14,092 nt of DNA from Firmicutes bacterium AM31-12AC (GTDB lineage Bacteria > Bacillota > Clostridia > Lachnospirales > Lachnospiraceae), in NCBI GenBank assembly GCA_003480425.1, contig QUJA01000053.1:1-14092 (forward strand), written 5' to 3'. Of this stretch, positions 1 to 8,202 are shown piece by piece. The notes under the pieces are model-generated. The model saw nothing but the letters and a program-made list of their open reading frames with translations, did not search any database and was not told the DNA's origin. Both the position numbers and the translations under genes were made by a program. Position 1 is the first letter of the stretch. Every line of letters begins with the position of its first letter.

Positions 1-10
1 TCTACAGGCA

Positions 11-55
11 CAAAAAATCAAGAGTTACACATGTTTTGTATAACATGCATAACCC
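11..55 (-). terminator. Intrinsic terminator of the potassium-uptake operon
   Basis: On the minus strand a stem of about 14 pairs forms between 42-55 and 22-35, with a few G-U wobbles and a six-base loop. A run of six T (complement of 12-17) follows four bases after the stem. It lies about 85 bases after the stop of the last small ORF and is oriented to end the minus-strand operon. No other gene is seen between 11 and 140. Confidence 0.6.
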
Positions 56-140
56 CCGATAAAATCTGATCTTTTTATGTTTTTAAAAATCCTTCATGAA
101 ACAACCCTGTGTAGCCGAAAGCAGAAAACGCTCCGAAAAA

Positions 141-269
141 TCACTCAATTTTTCGACAAATAAGTTTTTGGGATTGATTTTCCTCGAGAAATTTATCCAG
201 CTTTTCCATAAGAAAATAACCATAAATAAATGCTGTTAATACCACTATAAGTAAAACAAAGTCTTTCAT
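141..269 (-). CDS. Small single-pass membrane peptide downstream of ktrA (42 aa)
   Basis: A 42-codon ORF starts with ATG at 269, 21 bases after the ktrA stop. A purine-rich site (GAAAGAAG) sits 8-9 bases upstream. Residues 4-20 form one hydrophobic segment. They are followed by a charged amphipathic stretch, MEKLDKFLEEN, then a short polar tail. The organisation suggests an N-terminal membrane anchor with a cytoplasmic tail, transcribed with the potassium system. I recall from memory, unchecked, longer proteins with a similar N-terminus beside trk genes in related bacteria, so this may be a truncated copy. The +1 frame remains open for about 25 codons beyond this stop (reading NPKNLFVEKLSDF and onward), which would fit a frameshift. 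Function unknown; a role in Ktr assembly or gating is only a guess. Confidence 0.5.
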   Translation of the reverse strand: MKDFVLLIVVLTAFIYGYFLMEKLDKFLEENQSQKLICRKIE

Positions 270-290
270 ATCACCAACTTCTTTCAAAAA

Positions 291-938
291 TTAAATATGA
301 AAACATTTTTGAATATGTTTCGTCTCCCCAAGAACAAGCATGGTACTGTCCTTTAACAACTGCGTATCGGAACTTATTTTCAAATTCATAATATCATTTG
401 TTTTCAGCGCCATAATATTGATGTTATATTTTTTTCGTATATCCAACTGACCGATTGTTTTTCCTATCCATTCTCTCGGTATAGATATTTCAAAAATTGC
501 ATGTTCTTCATCTAGTTCTATGTAATCGAAAATATGATCAGCACTATAACGGATCGCAACCCAATCGGCAAGCTGCCTTTCGGGATAAACAATTTCATCT
601 GCGCCATTCCGTAAAAGAAATTTTGCATGAACATCACGAGCGGCACGAGACACCACCATTCTCGCACCGAGTTCCTTCAAAAGGGACGTTACTTCCAATG
701 AATTCTGAAAGTTATCTCCGATAGCCACAATACAAACATCAAAATTCCCAACACCAAGCGAACTTAAAAAATCTTCATTCGTCGCATCCCCAATCTGAGC
801 GTTAGTTACAAAGGGAAGTACAGCATCAACTCGAGTATCTTCTTTATCTACCGCCATCACCTGATGATGCAATTCATCTAATTTTATAGCAATATGCCGT
901 CCGAATCTTCCCAGACCGATAAGTAATATTGATTTCAT
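291..938 (-). CDS. ktrA: KtrA/TrkA-type potassium-channel gating subunit
   Basis: This is a 215-residue cytoplasmic RCK protein, the usual length for KtrA. Residues 1-125 form a Rossmann RCK_N domain. It begins with the dinucleotide-binding motif GLGRFG (8-13) and has an acidic residue at the end of the second strand (AVDKE). Residues from about 135 onward form an RCK_C domain, which in this family can bind small ligands such as c-di-AMP. KtrA rings bind nucleotides and open or close the KtrB channel. The start is well supported by AGGAG placed 9 bases before the ATG. It is separated from the upstream ktrB-like gene by only 13 bases, so the two are almost certainly cotranscribed. Nothing looks damaged. 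Confidence 0.93.
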   Translation of the reverse strand: MKSILLIGLGRFGRHIAIKLDELHHQVMAVDKEDTRVDAVLPFVTNAQIGDATNEDFLSSLGVGNFDVCIVAIGDNFQNSLEVTSLLKELGARMVVSRAARDVHAKFLLRNGADEIVYPERQLADWVAIRYSADHIFDYIELDEEHAIFEISIPREWIGKTIGQLDIRKKYNINIMALKTNDIMNLKISSDTQLLKDSTMLVLGETKHIQKCFHI

Positions 939-951
939 TTTTTTATTCTCC

Positions 952-2292
952 TTAACCTACTGTAATTTTTTCCTGAGGATATCTTGAACCGTTAGGCTTT
1001 TTTTCAGAAATGGTGGCAAAAATCAAGGTCAATCCTCCCACTCTGCCAAAAAACATCAGGCAAATCAAGATTATATGGGAAACAAGCCCCAGCTCAGGAG
1101 TTATTCCCAGCGATAACCCTACTGTTCCGATTGCCGACGCCGTCTCAAACAAAGCGGTCATAAGTGGAATATCTTCTGTGCTGCTAATTACCATTCCTCC
1201 GACAAGAAATAAAACGATATACATCAAAAAAATTGTAGCTGCATTTCTGATAGTGCCATCCGGAATTTGTCTGCCGAAAAAATGGGTGTGTTCCTTTTTC
1301 CTAAATACAGATAATGCCGATGAAACGAGAACTGCAAGAGTTGTCGTTTTCATACCACCTGCAGTGGAACCGGGAGAGCCACCGATAAGCATCAGAATAA
1401 TGATAAGCATTTGCCCAACTTCACTGAGTAAAGTCAAATCTGCCGTATTAAATCCTGCAGTTCTCGGTGTAACGGATTGAAACAAGGAAACCCATACTCT
1501 TTCCGTAAGAGGCACATTTGAAAATTCAAAATAAAAAAAGTAAAGAGCCGGTAAGAATATCAATAGTCCTGTTACCATAAAAATCACCTTGCTTTGCATC
1601 CGGTATTTTTTGAAATGCCATTTATGATTCTTTATATCCTCCCATGTAAGGAATCCAATACCTCCTGCAACAATCAGCGCCATAATTACAAGATTTACAA
1701 TCGGCTGTACAGAATAAGAGGTCAACGAGGAAAAAGGAGTTCTTATACCGATTAGATCAAATCCTGCATTGCAAAAAGCAGAAATAGAATGGAACAGCGA
1801 ATACCATATTCCTTTCCAAAACCCAAAGTCCCTACAAAAAACAGGGGCTAAAAGAGCCGCACCAATGATTTCGATAAGAATAGTAGTCCGGATAATAAAT
1901 TGCGTTCTCCGTACAATGCCGCCCACCGTTGGAGCTGAAATTGCCTCCTGCATGGTACTTCGCTGCATCAACCCGATTTTGCGTCCGGATACAACAGCAA
2001 TCGCAATAGCAATCGTAACAATTCCCATACCTCCGATTTGAATCAGCAGTAAAATAATTCCTTGTCCATATAAAGACCAGTAGGTTGCCGTATCATTAAT
2101 AACCAGTCCCGTCACACAAACCGCAGAAGTTGCGGTAAACAAAGCCTCCAAAAAGGAGGTACACTGACCGCTTTTTGTAGCAACCGGCAGCATCAAAAGC
2201 AGGCTGCCTAAGAGAATCACGGATAAAAACCCTAAACTAATCACTTGAAATGATGTCATATGTCGATGTCTTGATCTGTTTGTCTGTTGCAT
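952..2292 (-). CDS. ktrB: TrkH/KtrB-type potassium transporter, membrane subunit
   Basis: This is a 446-residue polytopic membrane protein of the Trk/Ktr/HKT superfamily. The four pore repeats are all visible, with filter glycines at about G62 (SAVCVTGL), G177 (SAFCNAGFD), G280 (TPRTAGFN) and G392 (SAIGTVGLS). The glycine- and serine-rich intramembrane loop GGSPGSTAGGMKTT (304-317) after the third filter is the gate region. The length is typical of KtrB-like rather than longer TrkH proteins. It moves K+ (often with Na+ coupling in KtrB) and is paired with the KtrA subunit directly downstream. The ribosome site (GGGGA) is modest. MTSFQVISLG at residue 12 is an alternative start, but the first ATG gives a normal N-terminus. 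Confidence 0.93.
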   Translation of the reverse strand: MQQTNRSRHRHMTSFQVISLGFLSVILLGSLLLMLPVATKSGQCTSFLEALFTATSAVCVTGLVINDTATYWSLYGQGIILLLIQIGGMGIVTIAIAIAVVSGRKIGLMQRSTMQEAISAPTVGGIVRRTQFIIRTTILIEIIGAALLAPVFCRDFGFWKGIWYSLFHSISAFCNAGFDLIGIRTPFSSLTSYSVQPIVNLVIMALIVAGGIGFLTWEDIKNHKWHFKKYRMQSKVIFMVTGLLIFLPALYFFYFEFSNVPLTERVWVSLFQSVTPRTAGFNTADLTLLSEVGQMLIIILMLIGGSPGSTAGGMKTTTLAVLVSSALSVFRKKEHTHFFGRQIPDGTIRNAATIFLMYIVLFLVGGMVISSTEDIPLMTALFETASAIGTVGLSLGITPELGLVSHIILICLMFFGRVGGLTLIFATISEKKPNGSRYPQEKITVG

Positions 2293-2515
2293 AACTATAT
2301 CCCCATAATTTTAATTTCTTTTTTATATTTCCTTTACTCTATCTTTATTTGTATTAAATGGGCGTAAGTAAGTTTGTTTTGAAATTAAGATTGTATAAAG
2401 ATGAGCAGAAGTCTGAAATCTTTTGCTCATCTTTTGAGAGCACTCGTTACAGGATACCGTCCAACATCAAATTGACTTTCAGAACATTTACTGTTTTCTC
2501 TCCAAAAACACCTAA
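2293..2515. other. Intergenic region upstream of the potassium operon
   Basis: This interval must hold the minus-strand promoter of the potassium operon, but I could not identify a convincing -35/-10 pair. No riboswitch fold was recognised. The one clear structure is the inverted repeat at 2397-2434. A plus-strand frame beginning at 2358 is open but does not resemble a protein. Confidence 0.4.
2397..2434. repeat. Inverted repeat, hairpin or relic terminator
   Basis: Perfect 11-base arms (AAAGATGAGCA at 2397-2407 and TGCTCATCTTT at 2424-2434) enclose a 16-base loop. Short U-rich sequence follows on both strands but no long T run. It shares the string GAGCAGAAGTCT with the terminator at 6906-6946. 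It may be a weakened terminator of a lost gene. Confidence 0.55.
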
Positions 2516-2881
2516 AAATCTACTGTCGGTGCATTTTTCAATAGTAGTGAATATTCCGGATGGTTTTACATCAGCTGTCCGGTCCTGTTTTGCCAGTTTA
2601 TCTGGCTATTTTCGATTGTTGCAGCATTTATTATCCCATTGATATGGACAGGAATTTGCTTGCCATTAACTTATTGCTTTGGTTTTCGTTCTGCACAAAC
2701 TATGGGATTGATTGTGGTAATCCCCATGTTTTACTTTGTAAAATATTTTGAAGATGGACCGGGAATATCTGCAATGTTGAACTCTGCTTACTCATATATG
2801 ATAGTTGCCGCTATTGTTGCAGTAATAATTTTCGGAATTTCATTAGTAGTAAGTACCATTGGATATAGCCAAAAAAATTGA
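2516..2881 (+). pseudogene. C-terminal remnant of an ABC-2 type permease
   Basis: An open plus-strand frame of about 121 codons begins right after a stop (TAA, 2513-2515) and ends with TGA at 2879-2881. The translation contains three hydrophobic segments: CQFIWLFSIVAAFIIPLIW, the region MGLIVVIPMFYFV, and YMIVAAIVAVIIFGISLVV. Between the first two lies GICLPLTYCFGFRSAQ. A cytoplasmic loop of the form lPLtyrFGfrkar followed by two more helices is typical of the C-terminal half of small ABC-2 permeases in Firmicutes (ABC2_membrane_5-like). No ATG with a ribosome site is suitably placed, and no N-terminal half or partner ATPase is nearby. It reads as a 5'-truncated gene, with the original terminator still in place at 2917-2951. 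Family assignment is from pattern memory. Confidence 0.6.
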
Positions 2882-2916
2882 AGAGAATTAGAAAAGAAAT
2901 ATCCATAAATAACCAA

Positions 2917-2951
2917 AGGGCGACAGTCAAAATGCTGCCGCCCTCTTTTTT
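2917..2951 (+). terminator. Intrinsic terminator of the ABC-2 permease remnant
   Basis: The stem AGGGCGACAG (2917-2926) pairs with CTGCCGCCCT (2935-2944) with a single mismatch. A run of six T (2946-2951) follows on the plus strand. The T run overlaps the stop codon of the convergent XRE gene (2950-2952), so the two converging transcripts meet here. On the minus strand the T tail is only three long, so it is stronger for the plus strand. Confidence 0.8.
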
Positions 2952-3453
2952 AAGTATAAATCAATTCTTTTAACATAATCTCTTCTGCTGCATGATGCTG
3001 TATCTCTTCATTCTCATCATGTAGTGCCAGCTCATACCATGCGTTAATCTGCTTATCATATTTTTCCTGATTCGTGCATTTATCCGTTATTCTTCTTGCA
3101 TCAAGCATTACCGCAGTCTGCCAGATAAGCATGTTACAATTCGGATATTCCTTTATAAGTCTCAATGCCCATTCATAAGTCTTTTCATAGCCTTCTTCTG
3201 AAAACATCCTGTCCATCTTCCTGATAATTTCTTCGATTTCAGTATCTGAAAGTTTTTCATGAAAAGGAAGTAATGTATCAAGTGAAATATCAAGCAGTCT
3301 TGCAATTGGTGCCAGCAGTTCAATATCCGGCTTGGAATTACTATTCTCCCATTTGTTTACAGCCGGTGTCGTCACGCCTAATCTGTTTGCCATCTCCTCC
3401 TGCGTCATACCAGCTTCTTTTCTATATTTTTTTATAACAACGCCTATATCCAT
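2950..3453 (-). CDS. XRE-family helix-turn-helix transcriptional regulator
   Basis: This cytoplasmic regulator has an N-terminal HTH_3 domain at about residues 1-60. It contains MTQEEMANRLGVTTPAVNKW, the classic scaffold and recognition helices, followed by the SKPDIELLAPIARLLDISLD helix pair. The remainder (about 70-167) is helical and resembles the first part of a TPR-like C-terminal domain. I chose the ATG at 3453 (167 aa). AGGAG abuts the alternative ATG at 3462 with no spacing but is 8 bases from this one. Relatives I remember from Lachnospiraceae are often much longer (over 300 aa), so this may be a short or C-terminally truncated form. Such regulators often control neighbouring ABC transporters; here the convergent transporter is decayed. 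Target unknown. Confidence 0.82.
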   Translation of the reverse strand: MDIGVVIKKYRKEAGMTQEEMANRLGVTTPAVNKWENSNSKPDIELLAPIARLLDISLDTLLPFHEKLSDTEIEEIIRKMDRMFSEEGYEKTYEWALRLIKEYPNCNMLIWQTAVMLDARRITDKCTNQEKYDKQINAWYELALHDENEEIQHHAAEEIMLKELIYT

Positions 3454-3494
3454 TTGCTTCATCTCCTAAAAAATTCAAAAGCTTTTGTATACTC

Positions 3495-3523
3495 AGCATA
3501 TCAGATTCATATAGATTGCACAA
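3495..3523 (-). promoter_or_regulatory. Candidate promoter of the XRE regulator
   Basis: On the minus strand, TTGTGC (3523-3518) and TATGCT (3500-3495) are separated by 17 bases and lie about 40 bases upstream of the start codon. The match to sigma-A hexamers is only partial. No terminator for the upstream permease gene was recognised in 3524-3664. Confidence 0.3.
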
Positions 3524-3664
3524 TTGAACAGTGTTTAATTTTTATTCAATTTAATTAACCAGTAGGAAATGTTGCTAAAATACAGTTTAAATTTACCATA
3601 CATACAAATTGGAAGTTATCTATTTCTCCTCTTCGTTAAGACCTAGTTCATTACATATTACTTG

Positions 3665-6109
3665 CTATCCCTGATACCTTATTCTTTCTACCAGCGTTTC
3701 CTTTTTCAGATTACTACTTAAAACGCAGGAAAGTACAATCTGCAATAGGCCGACCAAAAAAATCATAATAAAAATTGGTACGATTGGAACATGATAGATA
3801 TTCATTCCAAATATTCCATTATGTTTTGCATAGGAAAAAAGTGCATAGCCGAGCGGCAGACCAATGATCAAAGCTACGCATATGGTGCCAACCGTAAAAA
3901 TCAGTCCCTGTAACTGCAGGCATAAATTTAATTGTTTATTTGTCATACCCACAGCCTGTAATACACCATATTCCTGCTTTTTTGTCGTAATATTCATGAT
4001 CATGGTGTTTGCCATATTCATAAAACCGATGAGTCCTACAACCGCCATAAACAGATAACAGCCAAGCTTCATTATGCGAGCTGAGAATTCTGCAGATTGT
4101 AACCGCGCATGATAAGTATCCATTTTTATATGCGAAGTATTAGAAATCAAAGTATTCAGACTTTGTTCTACAGATGCCACATCTTTTTTATCACAGTCCA
4201 CCCACAGATAGCCATAGGCTGTTCCCCTCGGATTCATGGAACGATATACACCTTCCGGAATGACAAGATAAGTGTCCGCACTTACAAAAGATCCTGCAAT
4301 CTTTCCCTGATAGGTATAGGTTCCACTTCCATTCTCAAAGTCAAATGCAATGGATTCACCCAGAGCATATCCATCTTGTTCCATCCACGTTGACCAGCCA
4401 AAGAAAATATCACCATTCTTTACCGCCTGATCATAGTCCATAGAGCCAATATCCCCTTCTTGGCGCATAAAATCAAAATCCTTTTTACTCACAATAGTAG
4501 CCGGAAATCTTGTTCCGTTCAGATTTACAGAGACAATCTCTCTCGGCATGACATCTGTTACTCCCGGAATGCTTTTGATTTCTTCAATCAGCGAATCATT
4601 CAATGGATCATCCGTCAGAATCGTATCCAGATTATTCTCCGGATATTTTTCATCATACTCAGCAGAATAGTCAAGCTGCAGTTCAAATTGTCCATGATTT
4701 ATGTAACGACGTGCTTCATGCTCCGTGTCAATATTTCCCACATAATTAGAGATAATCACAAACAATGCGCAGGAAAGCCCCAGTGTGAGGATGGTACCAA
4801 TGGTTCTTTTTGGATTACCCGTTATATTTGCCATTGCCATAGAAAACACGGTGACATTTTTTCTGCCATTTCGTTTTCTTTTTTTGTGTGTTTCTGCATT
4901 TTCTATATACCGTGTTGCTTCGATAGGTGAAATCCGTGAAACAATTTTCATTGGTTTACGCAGTGCCAAAGCAACGGTAAGAAATGATACGAAAATACAT
5001 AGAAGTATAACAGGCAGGGAAAACAGTGGCACCTGCTGATTTTGGACTCCCATAGAACCAGTTTGGGTTGATACAAGGTTTCCCTGTTCTACCAGCCAGT
5101 TAAAACCGCATTTTGCAATCAGAAAACCAAGAAGCAATCCAACCGGTATTGAAAAAAATGTCAAAAAAATGCCCTCTCTGAAGATCAGTTGTTTCATCTG
5201 CTTTTTTGTCGCTCCCAGAGCCTTGATTTTTCCATACTCCTGTATCTTGTTGACAATACCGACCTGAAAAATATTATAAATGACCACAACAGAGAAAAGT
5301 ACAATTGCAAGAATCAGAATTCCACATACCGCAATCGTTTCATAACTCGGCTGCAAGACCCATTGCAGATAGAAATCATTGATTATAACATTTTTTTCTT
5401 CGATTCCACAAGATGCTGCAATCTGCTTTATAACCGGTTCAATATTATTCATAGATACATTTGCAGAATCATTTAAAGTAAAATAAATATTATACTGTCT
5501 GTCATTCTCTGTGACGTGCTCATCATAAAACTCCTGTGACCCAAAAGCAACATAAGATGCCTCGATGGTATACTCATCCCGGTCATATAGGATTCCGCTG
5601 ACAACAAACTCTTCCGGCTTATATTCTGACCGCATCCCTGCACGGTAATCCAGTGTAACCGTATCTCCGACCTTTACATCATCATATCCCATTGCACGAA
5701 AAAACGCTCTTCCGGCGGCAATTTCCTGCATTTTTTCCGGATACTTTCCTTCCTTCAACTCATATTCTTTATTATAAGGAAGCATTTTTCTTGCAGTCTC
5801 ATCCATGCAGACAAACCCGCCTTTTTCATTGCCTTTTATGATGCCTTCTGTACACATAATTCCTATTGCATCTATTTCTGCACGGCGGCTTACTTCCTTT
5901 AACTGCGAGGCATCTGCTGCGACAAACAGACCATAATTGCTTCCATATGAGCCTGTCGCCTGACTTTTCTGTAAACGGATCATTCCATTTCCCACAGTAC
6001 TGATAATCACAAGCAGCATCGTAGTCAGACATATGGACATCATAATCAGTATACTTCTTGTCTTGTTCTTTTTGTCATTGCTATATGCAATCCTGCTTAT
6101 TGTCTTCAT
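3665..6109 (-). CDS. MacB-like ABC transporter permease with two FtsX domains
   Basis: This is an 814-residue inner-membrane protein with a duplicated FtsX/MacB architecture. Helix 1 (about 19-42) is followed by an extracellular domain (45-255) and helices at 257-285, 311-333 and 361-383. The second half repeats this: helix about 437-457, extracellular domain 460-672, and helices about 680-703, 732-758 and 774-798. The cytoplasmic coupling motif is present twice (EYGKIKALGATKKQM at 291-305 and EYGVLQAVGMTNKQL at 713-727). This supports mechanotransmission-type export or extrusion of peptides or other envelope-active compounds. It differs from BceB, which is shorter, with ten helices and one large loop. 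It overlaps the ATPase gene in an ATGA, so the two are translationally coupled. The substrate cannot be read from sequence. Confidence 0.9.
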   Translation of the reverse strand: MKTISRIAYSNDKKNKTRSILIMMSICLTTMLLVIISTVGNGMIRLQKSQATGSYGSNYGLFVAADASQLKEVSRRAEIDAIGIMCTEGIIKGNEKGGFVCMDETARKMLPYNKEYELKEGKYPEKMQEIAAGRAFFRAMGYDDVKVGDTVTLDYRAGMRSEYKPEEFVVSGILYDRDEYTIEASYVAFGSQEFYDEHVTENDRQYNIYFTLNDSANVSMNNIEPVIKQIAASCGIEEKNVIINDFYLQWVLQPSYETIAVCGILILAIVLFSVVVIYNIFQVGIVNKIQEYGKIKALGATKKQMKQLIFREGIFLTFFSIPVGLLLGFLIAKCGFNWLVEQGNLVSTQTGSMGVQNQQVPLFSLPVILLCIFVSFLTVALALRKPMKIVSRISPIEATRYIENAETHKKRKRNGRKNVTVFSMAMANITGNPKRTIGTILTLGLSCALFVIISNYVGNIDTEHEARRYINHGQFELQLDYSAEYDEKYPENNLDTILTDDPLNDSLIEEIKSIPGVTDVMPREIVSVNLNGTRFPATIVSKKDFDFMRQEGDIGSMDYDQAVKNGDIFFGWSTWMEQDGYALGESIAFDFENGSGTYTYQGKIAGSFVSADTYLVIPEGVYRSMNPRGTAYGYLWVDCDKKDVASVEQSLNTLISNTSHIKMDTYHARLQSAEFSARIMKLGCYLFMAVVGLIGFMNMANTMIMNITTKKQEYGVLQAVGMTNKQLNLCLQLQGLIFTVGTICVALIIGLPLGYALFSYAKHNGIFGMNIYHVPIVPIFIMIFLVGLLQIVLSCVLSSNLKKETLVERIRYQG

Positions 6110-6780
6110 CTGAAATCCACCACCTGTCCATCCTCAATTACCAGAATACGATCAGCGACCTGTGCAATTTCGTCATCATGGGTAATCATTACAATTGTCT
6201 GTCCATATTTTTTTGCTGTCATCTTAAGCAGGGCGATTACCTCATCACTGGTCTTGGAATCAAGATTTCCTGTCGGCTCATCTGCAAATATAATTTCCGG
6301 ACGATTCACCAGTGCTCTTGCAATTGCTACTCTCTGCTGCTGTCCTCCGGATAACTGATTTGGCAGATTATAAATCCGGTTTTCAATCCCCAGAGTTGCA
6401 ATGATATCATTTACATACGCTTCATCCACTTTTCTTCCATCCAGCCCCAGTGGCAGTACAATATTTTCCCAGACATTAACAGATGAAACCAGATTAAATG
6501 CCTGAAAAACAAATCCGATTTTTCTTCTGCGGAAAACAGCAAGGGCATCTTCCTTCATCCTGTATAAATCTTTCCCTGCTAAAGTAACACTGCCTTTTGT
6601 CGGGGTGTCTAGCCCTCCAAGCATATGAAGTAATGTACTTTTACCGGAACCTGACTTTCCAACAATTGCGACAAATTCTCCCTGCTCAATCTGAATGTCC
6701 ACCTGATTGACCGCTTTGACCTGATTCTCACCCGCGCCATAAAATTTACAAAGCTGCTTGGTTTCTAATATCACACTCAT
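6106..6780 (-). CDS. LolD/MacB-type ABC transporter ATP-binding protein
   Basis: This 224-residue ATPase energises the FtsX permease encoded immediately downstream. All motifs are intact: Walker A GKSGSGKST (41-49), Q-loop VFQ (91-93), signature LSGGQQQR (143-150), Walker B IIFADEP (163-169), D-loop GNLD and H-loop H201. The N-terminal part is typical of the LolD/MacB subgroup. The ATG at 6780 is preferred because AAAAGGAGG lies 6 bases upstream. An in-frame TTG at 6798 would place that ribosome site inside the gene. It is the first gene of the transporter pair and is probably controlled by the two-component system encoded just upstream. Confidence 0.93.
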   Translation of the reverse strand: MSVILETKQLCKFYGAGENQVKAVNQVDIQIEQGEFVAIVGKSGSGKSTLLHMLGGLDTPTKGSVTLAGKDLYRMKEDALAVFRRRKIGFVFQAFNLVSSVNVWENIVLPLGLDGRKVDEAYVNDIIATLGIENRIYNLPNQLSGGQQQRVAIARALVNRPEIIFADEPTGNLDSKTSDEVIALLKMTAKKYGQTIVMITHDDEIAQVADRILVIEDGQVVDFR

Positions 6781-6873
6781 GTGTTGCCTCCTTTTCAATT
6801 CTGTAAAGCTTACCTTTTCAGCACGCTTTCTTTACCTGTTTATATATTTGGTCATTTTTCAACCTATATGCAA

Positions 6874-6879
6874 ATTATA
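6874..6879 (-). promoter_or_regulatory. -10 element of the transporter promoter
   Basis: A perfect TATAAT lies about 95 bases upstream of the ATPase start, between the kinase terminator and the gene. At 17-18 bases upstream there is no good -35; the sequence there is GTGAAA/TGAAAG-rich. A consensus -10 with a poor -35 suits an activator-dependent promoter, plausibly driven by the adjacent OmpR-type regulator. That is inference. Confidence 0.45.
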
Positions 6880-6905
6880 TCAGGATAATCTTTCATTTCA
6901 CTTTC

Positions 6906-6946
6906 AAAAAACGAGCAGAAGTCTTACAGAATTGTAAGATTTCTGC
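6906..6946 (-). terminator. Intrinsic terminator after the first histidine kinase
   Basis: On the minus strand a 14-pair stem (6946-6933 with 6928-6915, one wobble) closes a four-base loop. After three bases it is followed by a run of six T (6911-6906). It begins 12 bases after the kinase stop and separates the two-component operon from the transporter operon. Confidence 0.9.
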
Positions 6947-6957
6947 CCACTTAAAAT

Positions 6958-8202
6958 TTAACCAACATATGGTAATTGAATCACAAACGTGCTTCCTTTT
7001 TTCTTTTTGCCGGAGGTTACCGTAATCGTACCTGCGTGTTTTTCGATAATTTCTCTCGATAGAAAAAGTCCGATTCCTGTACCACTCTTTTCCATGACCT
7101 CCTTGGAACTTCCTCTGTAAAATCGTTGAAAAATTTTGTGATACTCATTCTGCGGAATACCAATTCCCTGATCCTCAATTTCCATTCTTACAAGATCGTT
7201 TCTTTTTTGTAACCGGATAAATATTTTTGAACCACACGGACTGTACTTGATTGCATTATCCAGAACGTTGATCACAGCTTCACCAAGCCACCTTTTATCC
7301 TGCATAATCGTGCATGTTTCCAGCTCTTTTTCATAGTCAAAAACGAATTCAATTTCTTTCTCATCCGCTTTGGGATAAGTACGGTTCACAGCAGATATGA
7401 CAGTATCCATAAGCGGAAGTTTTTTCTTATTAATCTGAATCAGTCCAGTTTCCATCTTGGATATTTCAAGAAGCGACTGCAATAATGTCTCCAGTCCATC
7501 CAGAGCACTCCGACAACGGATACGAAACTCCTCCTGTTCTGTGGCACTTAAGTCATTCTGCATCAGCACACTAAAACATGTATCCAAAGCTGCAACCGGT
7601 GTCTTTAACTGGTGAGAAATATCAGAAACCATTTCTTTCGTGTTCTCCTTTTCTGCCCTTGCTTCTTCCTTTAGCAACTGAATATGATGTCCGATTGCTT
7701 CAAGCTGGTCATTCAATTTTTCCAGTTCTGCAAGATTTTCCGTTTTCAGTAAATCATCAAATTTATTTTCACGGAATCTGATCAGAATTTCTTCTAACTG
7801 GTCTAAAATTTTCTGATGACACGCATCTTCTTTTTTCTTCCAATAAAATAAAAAAGTCAAGAGAAGCACGCATATCACAGTGCTTATAGCACCGGTCACC
7901 ATAACCTGATGCCGGAATTGCGAATAAAATGCATTCCCTTTATTCCCCCAGTATCCATATTGCTCCAATAATCGCCTTCCCTGTCCGTTGGTTTCAACAT
8001 CCTTATCCTTAAGCAATTCCGAAACAGCATCCAGCCCGGAAAATTCTTCCTTTGCAGCAATCTCTGTCATAAGATTCATTTTATATTTATAATCTTCATA
8101 AAACACATACGTGGTAAAGCAATTTAATATTGCAAACAATAATATGACAGGTAATACCAAGGAGAGCACTACTGTAATCTTCTTGCGATATCTCTTTGTC
8201 AC
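6958..8202 (-). CDS. Sensor histidine kinase of the MacB-like transporter module
   Basis: This is a 414-residue membrane kinase. Helix 1 (about 10-33) and helix 2 (about 99-121) enclose an extracellular region of roughly 65 residues. A long charged linker follows, then a HisKA domain with the phospho-accepting H197 (SDISHQLKTP). The HATPase domain has the N box (INVLDNAIKYS, N316), G1 DQGIGIP (344-350), the F box FQRFYRG and G2 GTGIGLFLS. I start it at GTG 8202 because AGGAGGT lies 6 bases upstream and the GTGA overlaps the regulator stop. An ATG at 8223 is in frame but has a worse site. The loop is too long for the intramembrane-sensing Bce type. It should phosphorylate the regulator encoded directly upstream, which is frameshifted in this sequence. 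Confidence 0.92.
   Translation of the reverse strand: MTKRYRKKITVVLSLVLPVILLFAILNCFTTYVFYEDYKYKMNLMTEIAAKEEFSGLDAVSELLKDKDVETNGQGRRLLEQYGYWGNKGNAFYSQFRHQVMVTGAISTVICVLLLTFLFYWKKKEDACHQKILDQLEEILIRFRENKFDDLLKTENLAELEKLNDQLEAIGHHIQLLKEEARAEKENTKEMVSDISHQLKTPVAALDTCFSVLMQNDLSATEQEEFRIRCRSALDGLETLLQSLLEISKMETGLIQINKKKLPLMDTVISAVNRTYPKADEKEIEFVFDYEKELETCTIMQDKRWLGEAVINVLDNAIKYSPCGSKIFIRLQKRNDLVRMEIEDQGIGIPQNEYHKIFQRFYRGSSKEVMEKSGTGIGLFLSREIIEKHAGTITVTSGKKKKGSTFVIQLPYVG

Noticed and set aside
2358..2642. A 94-codon plus-strand frame upstream of the ABC-2 remnant
   Set aside because: Its translation has no recognisable domain, no ribosome site was found, and it is out of frame with the permease remnant that clearly overlaps its 3' part.
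4109..5476. Long plus-strand open frames opposite the MacB-like permease
   Set aside because: They are antisense shadows of a well-supported gene, with no domain-like sequence and no ribosome sites.
6106..6798. TTG start at 6798 for the LolD-like ATPase
   Set aside because: It would place the strong AAAAGGAGG site inside the coding region; the ATG at 6780 is spaced correctly from it.
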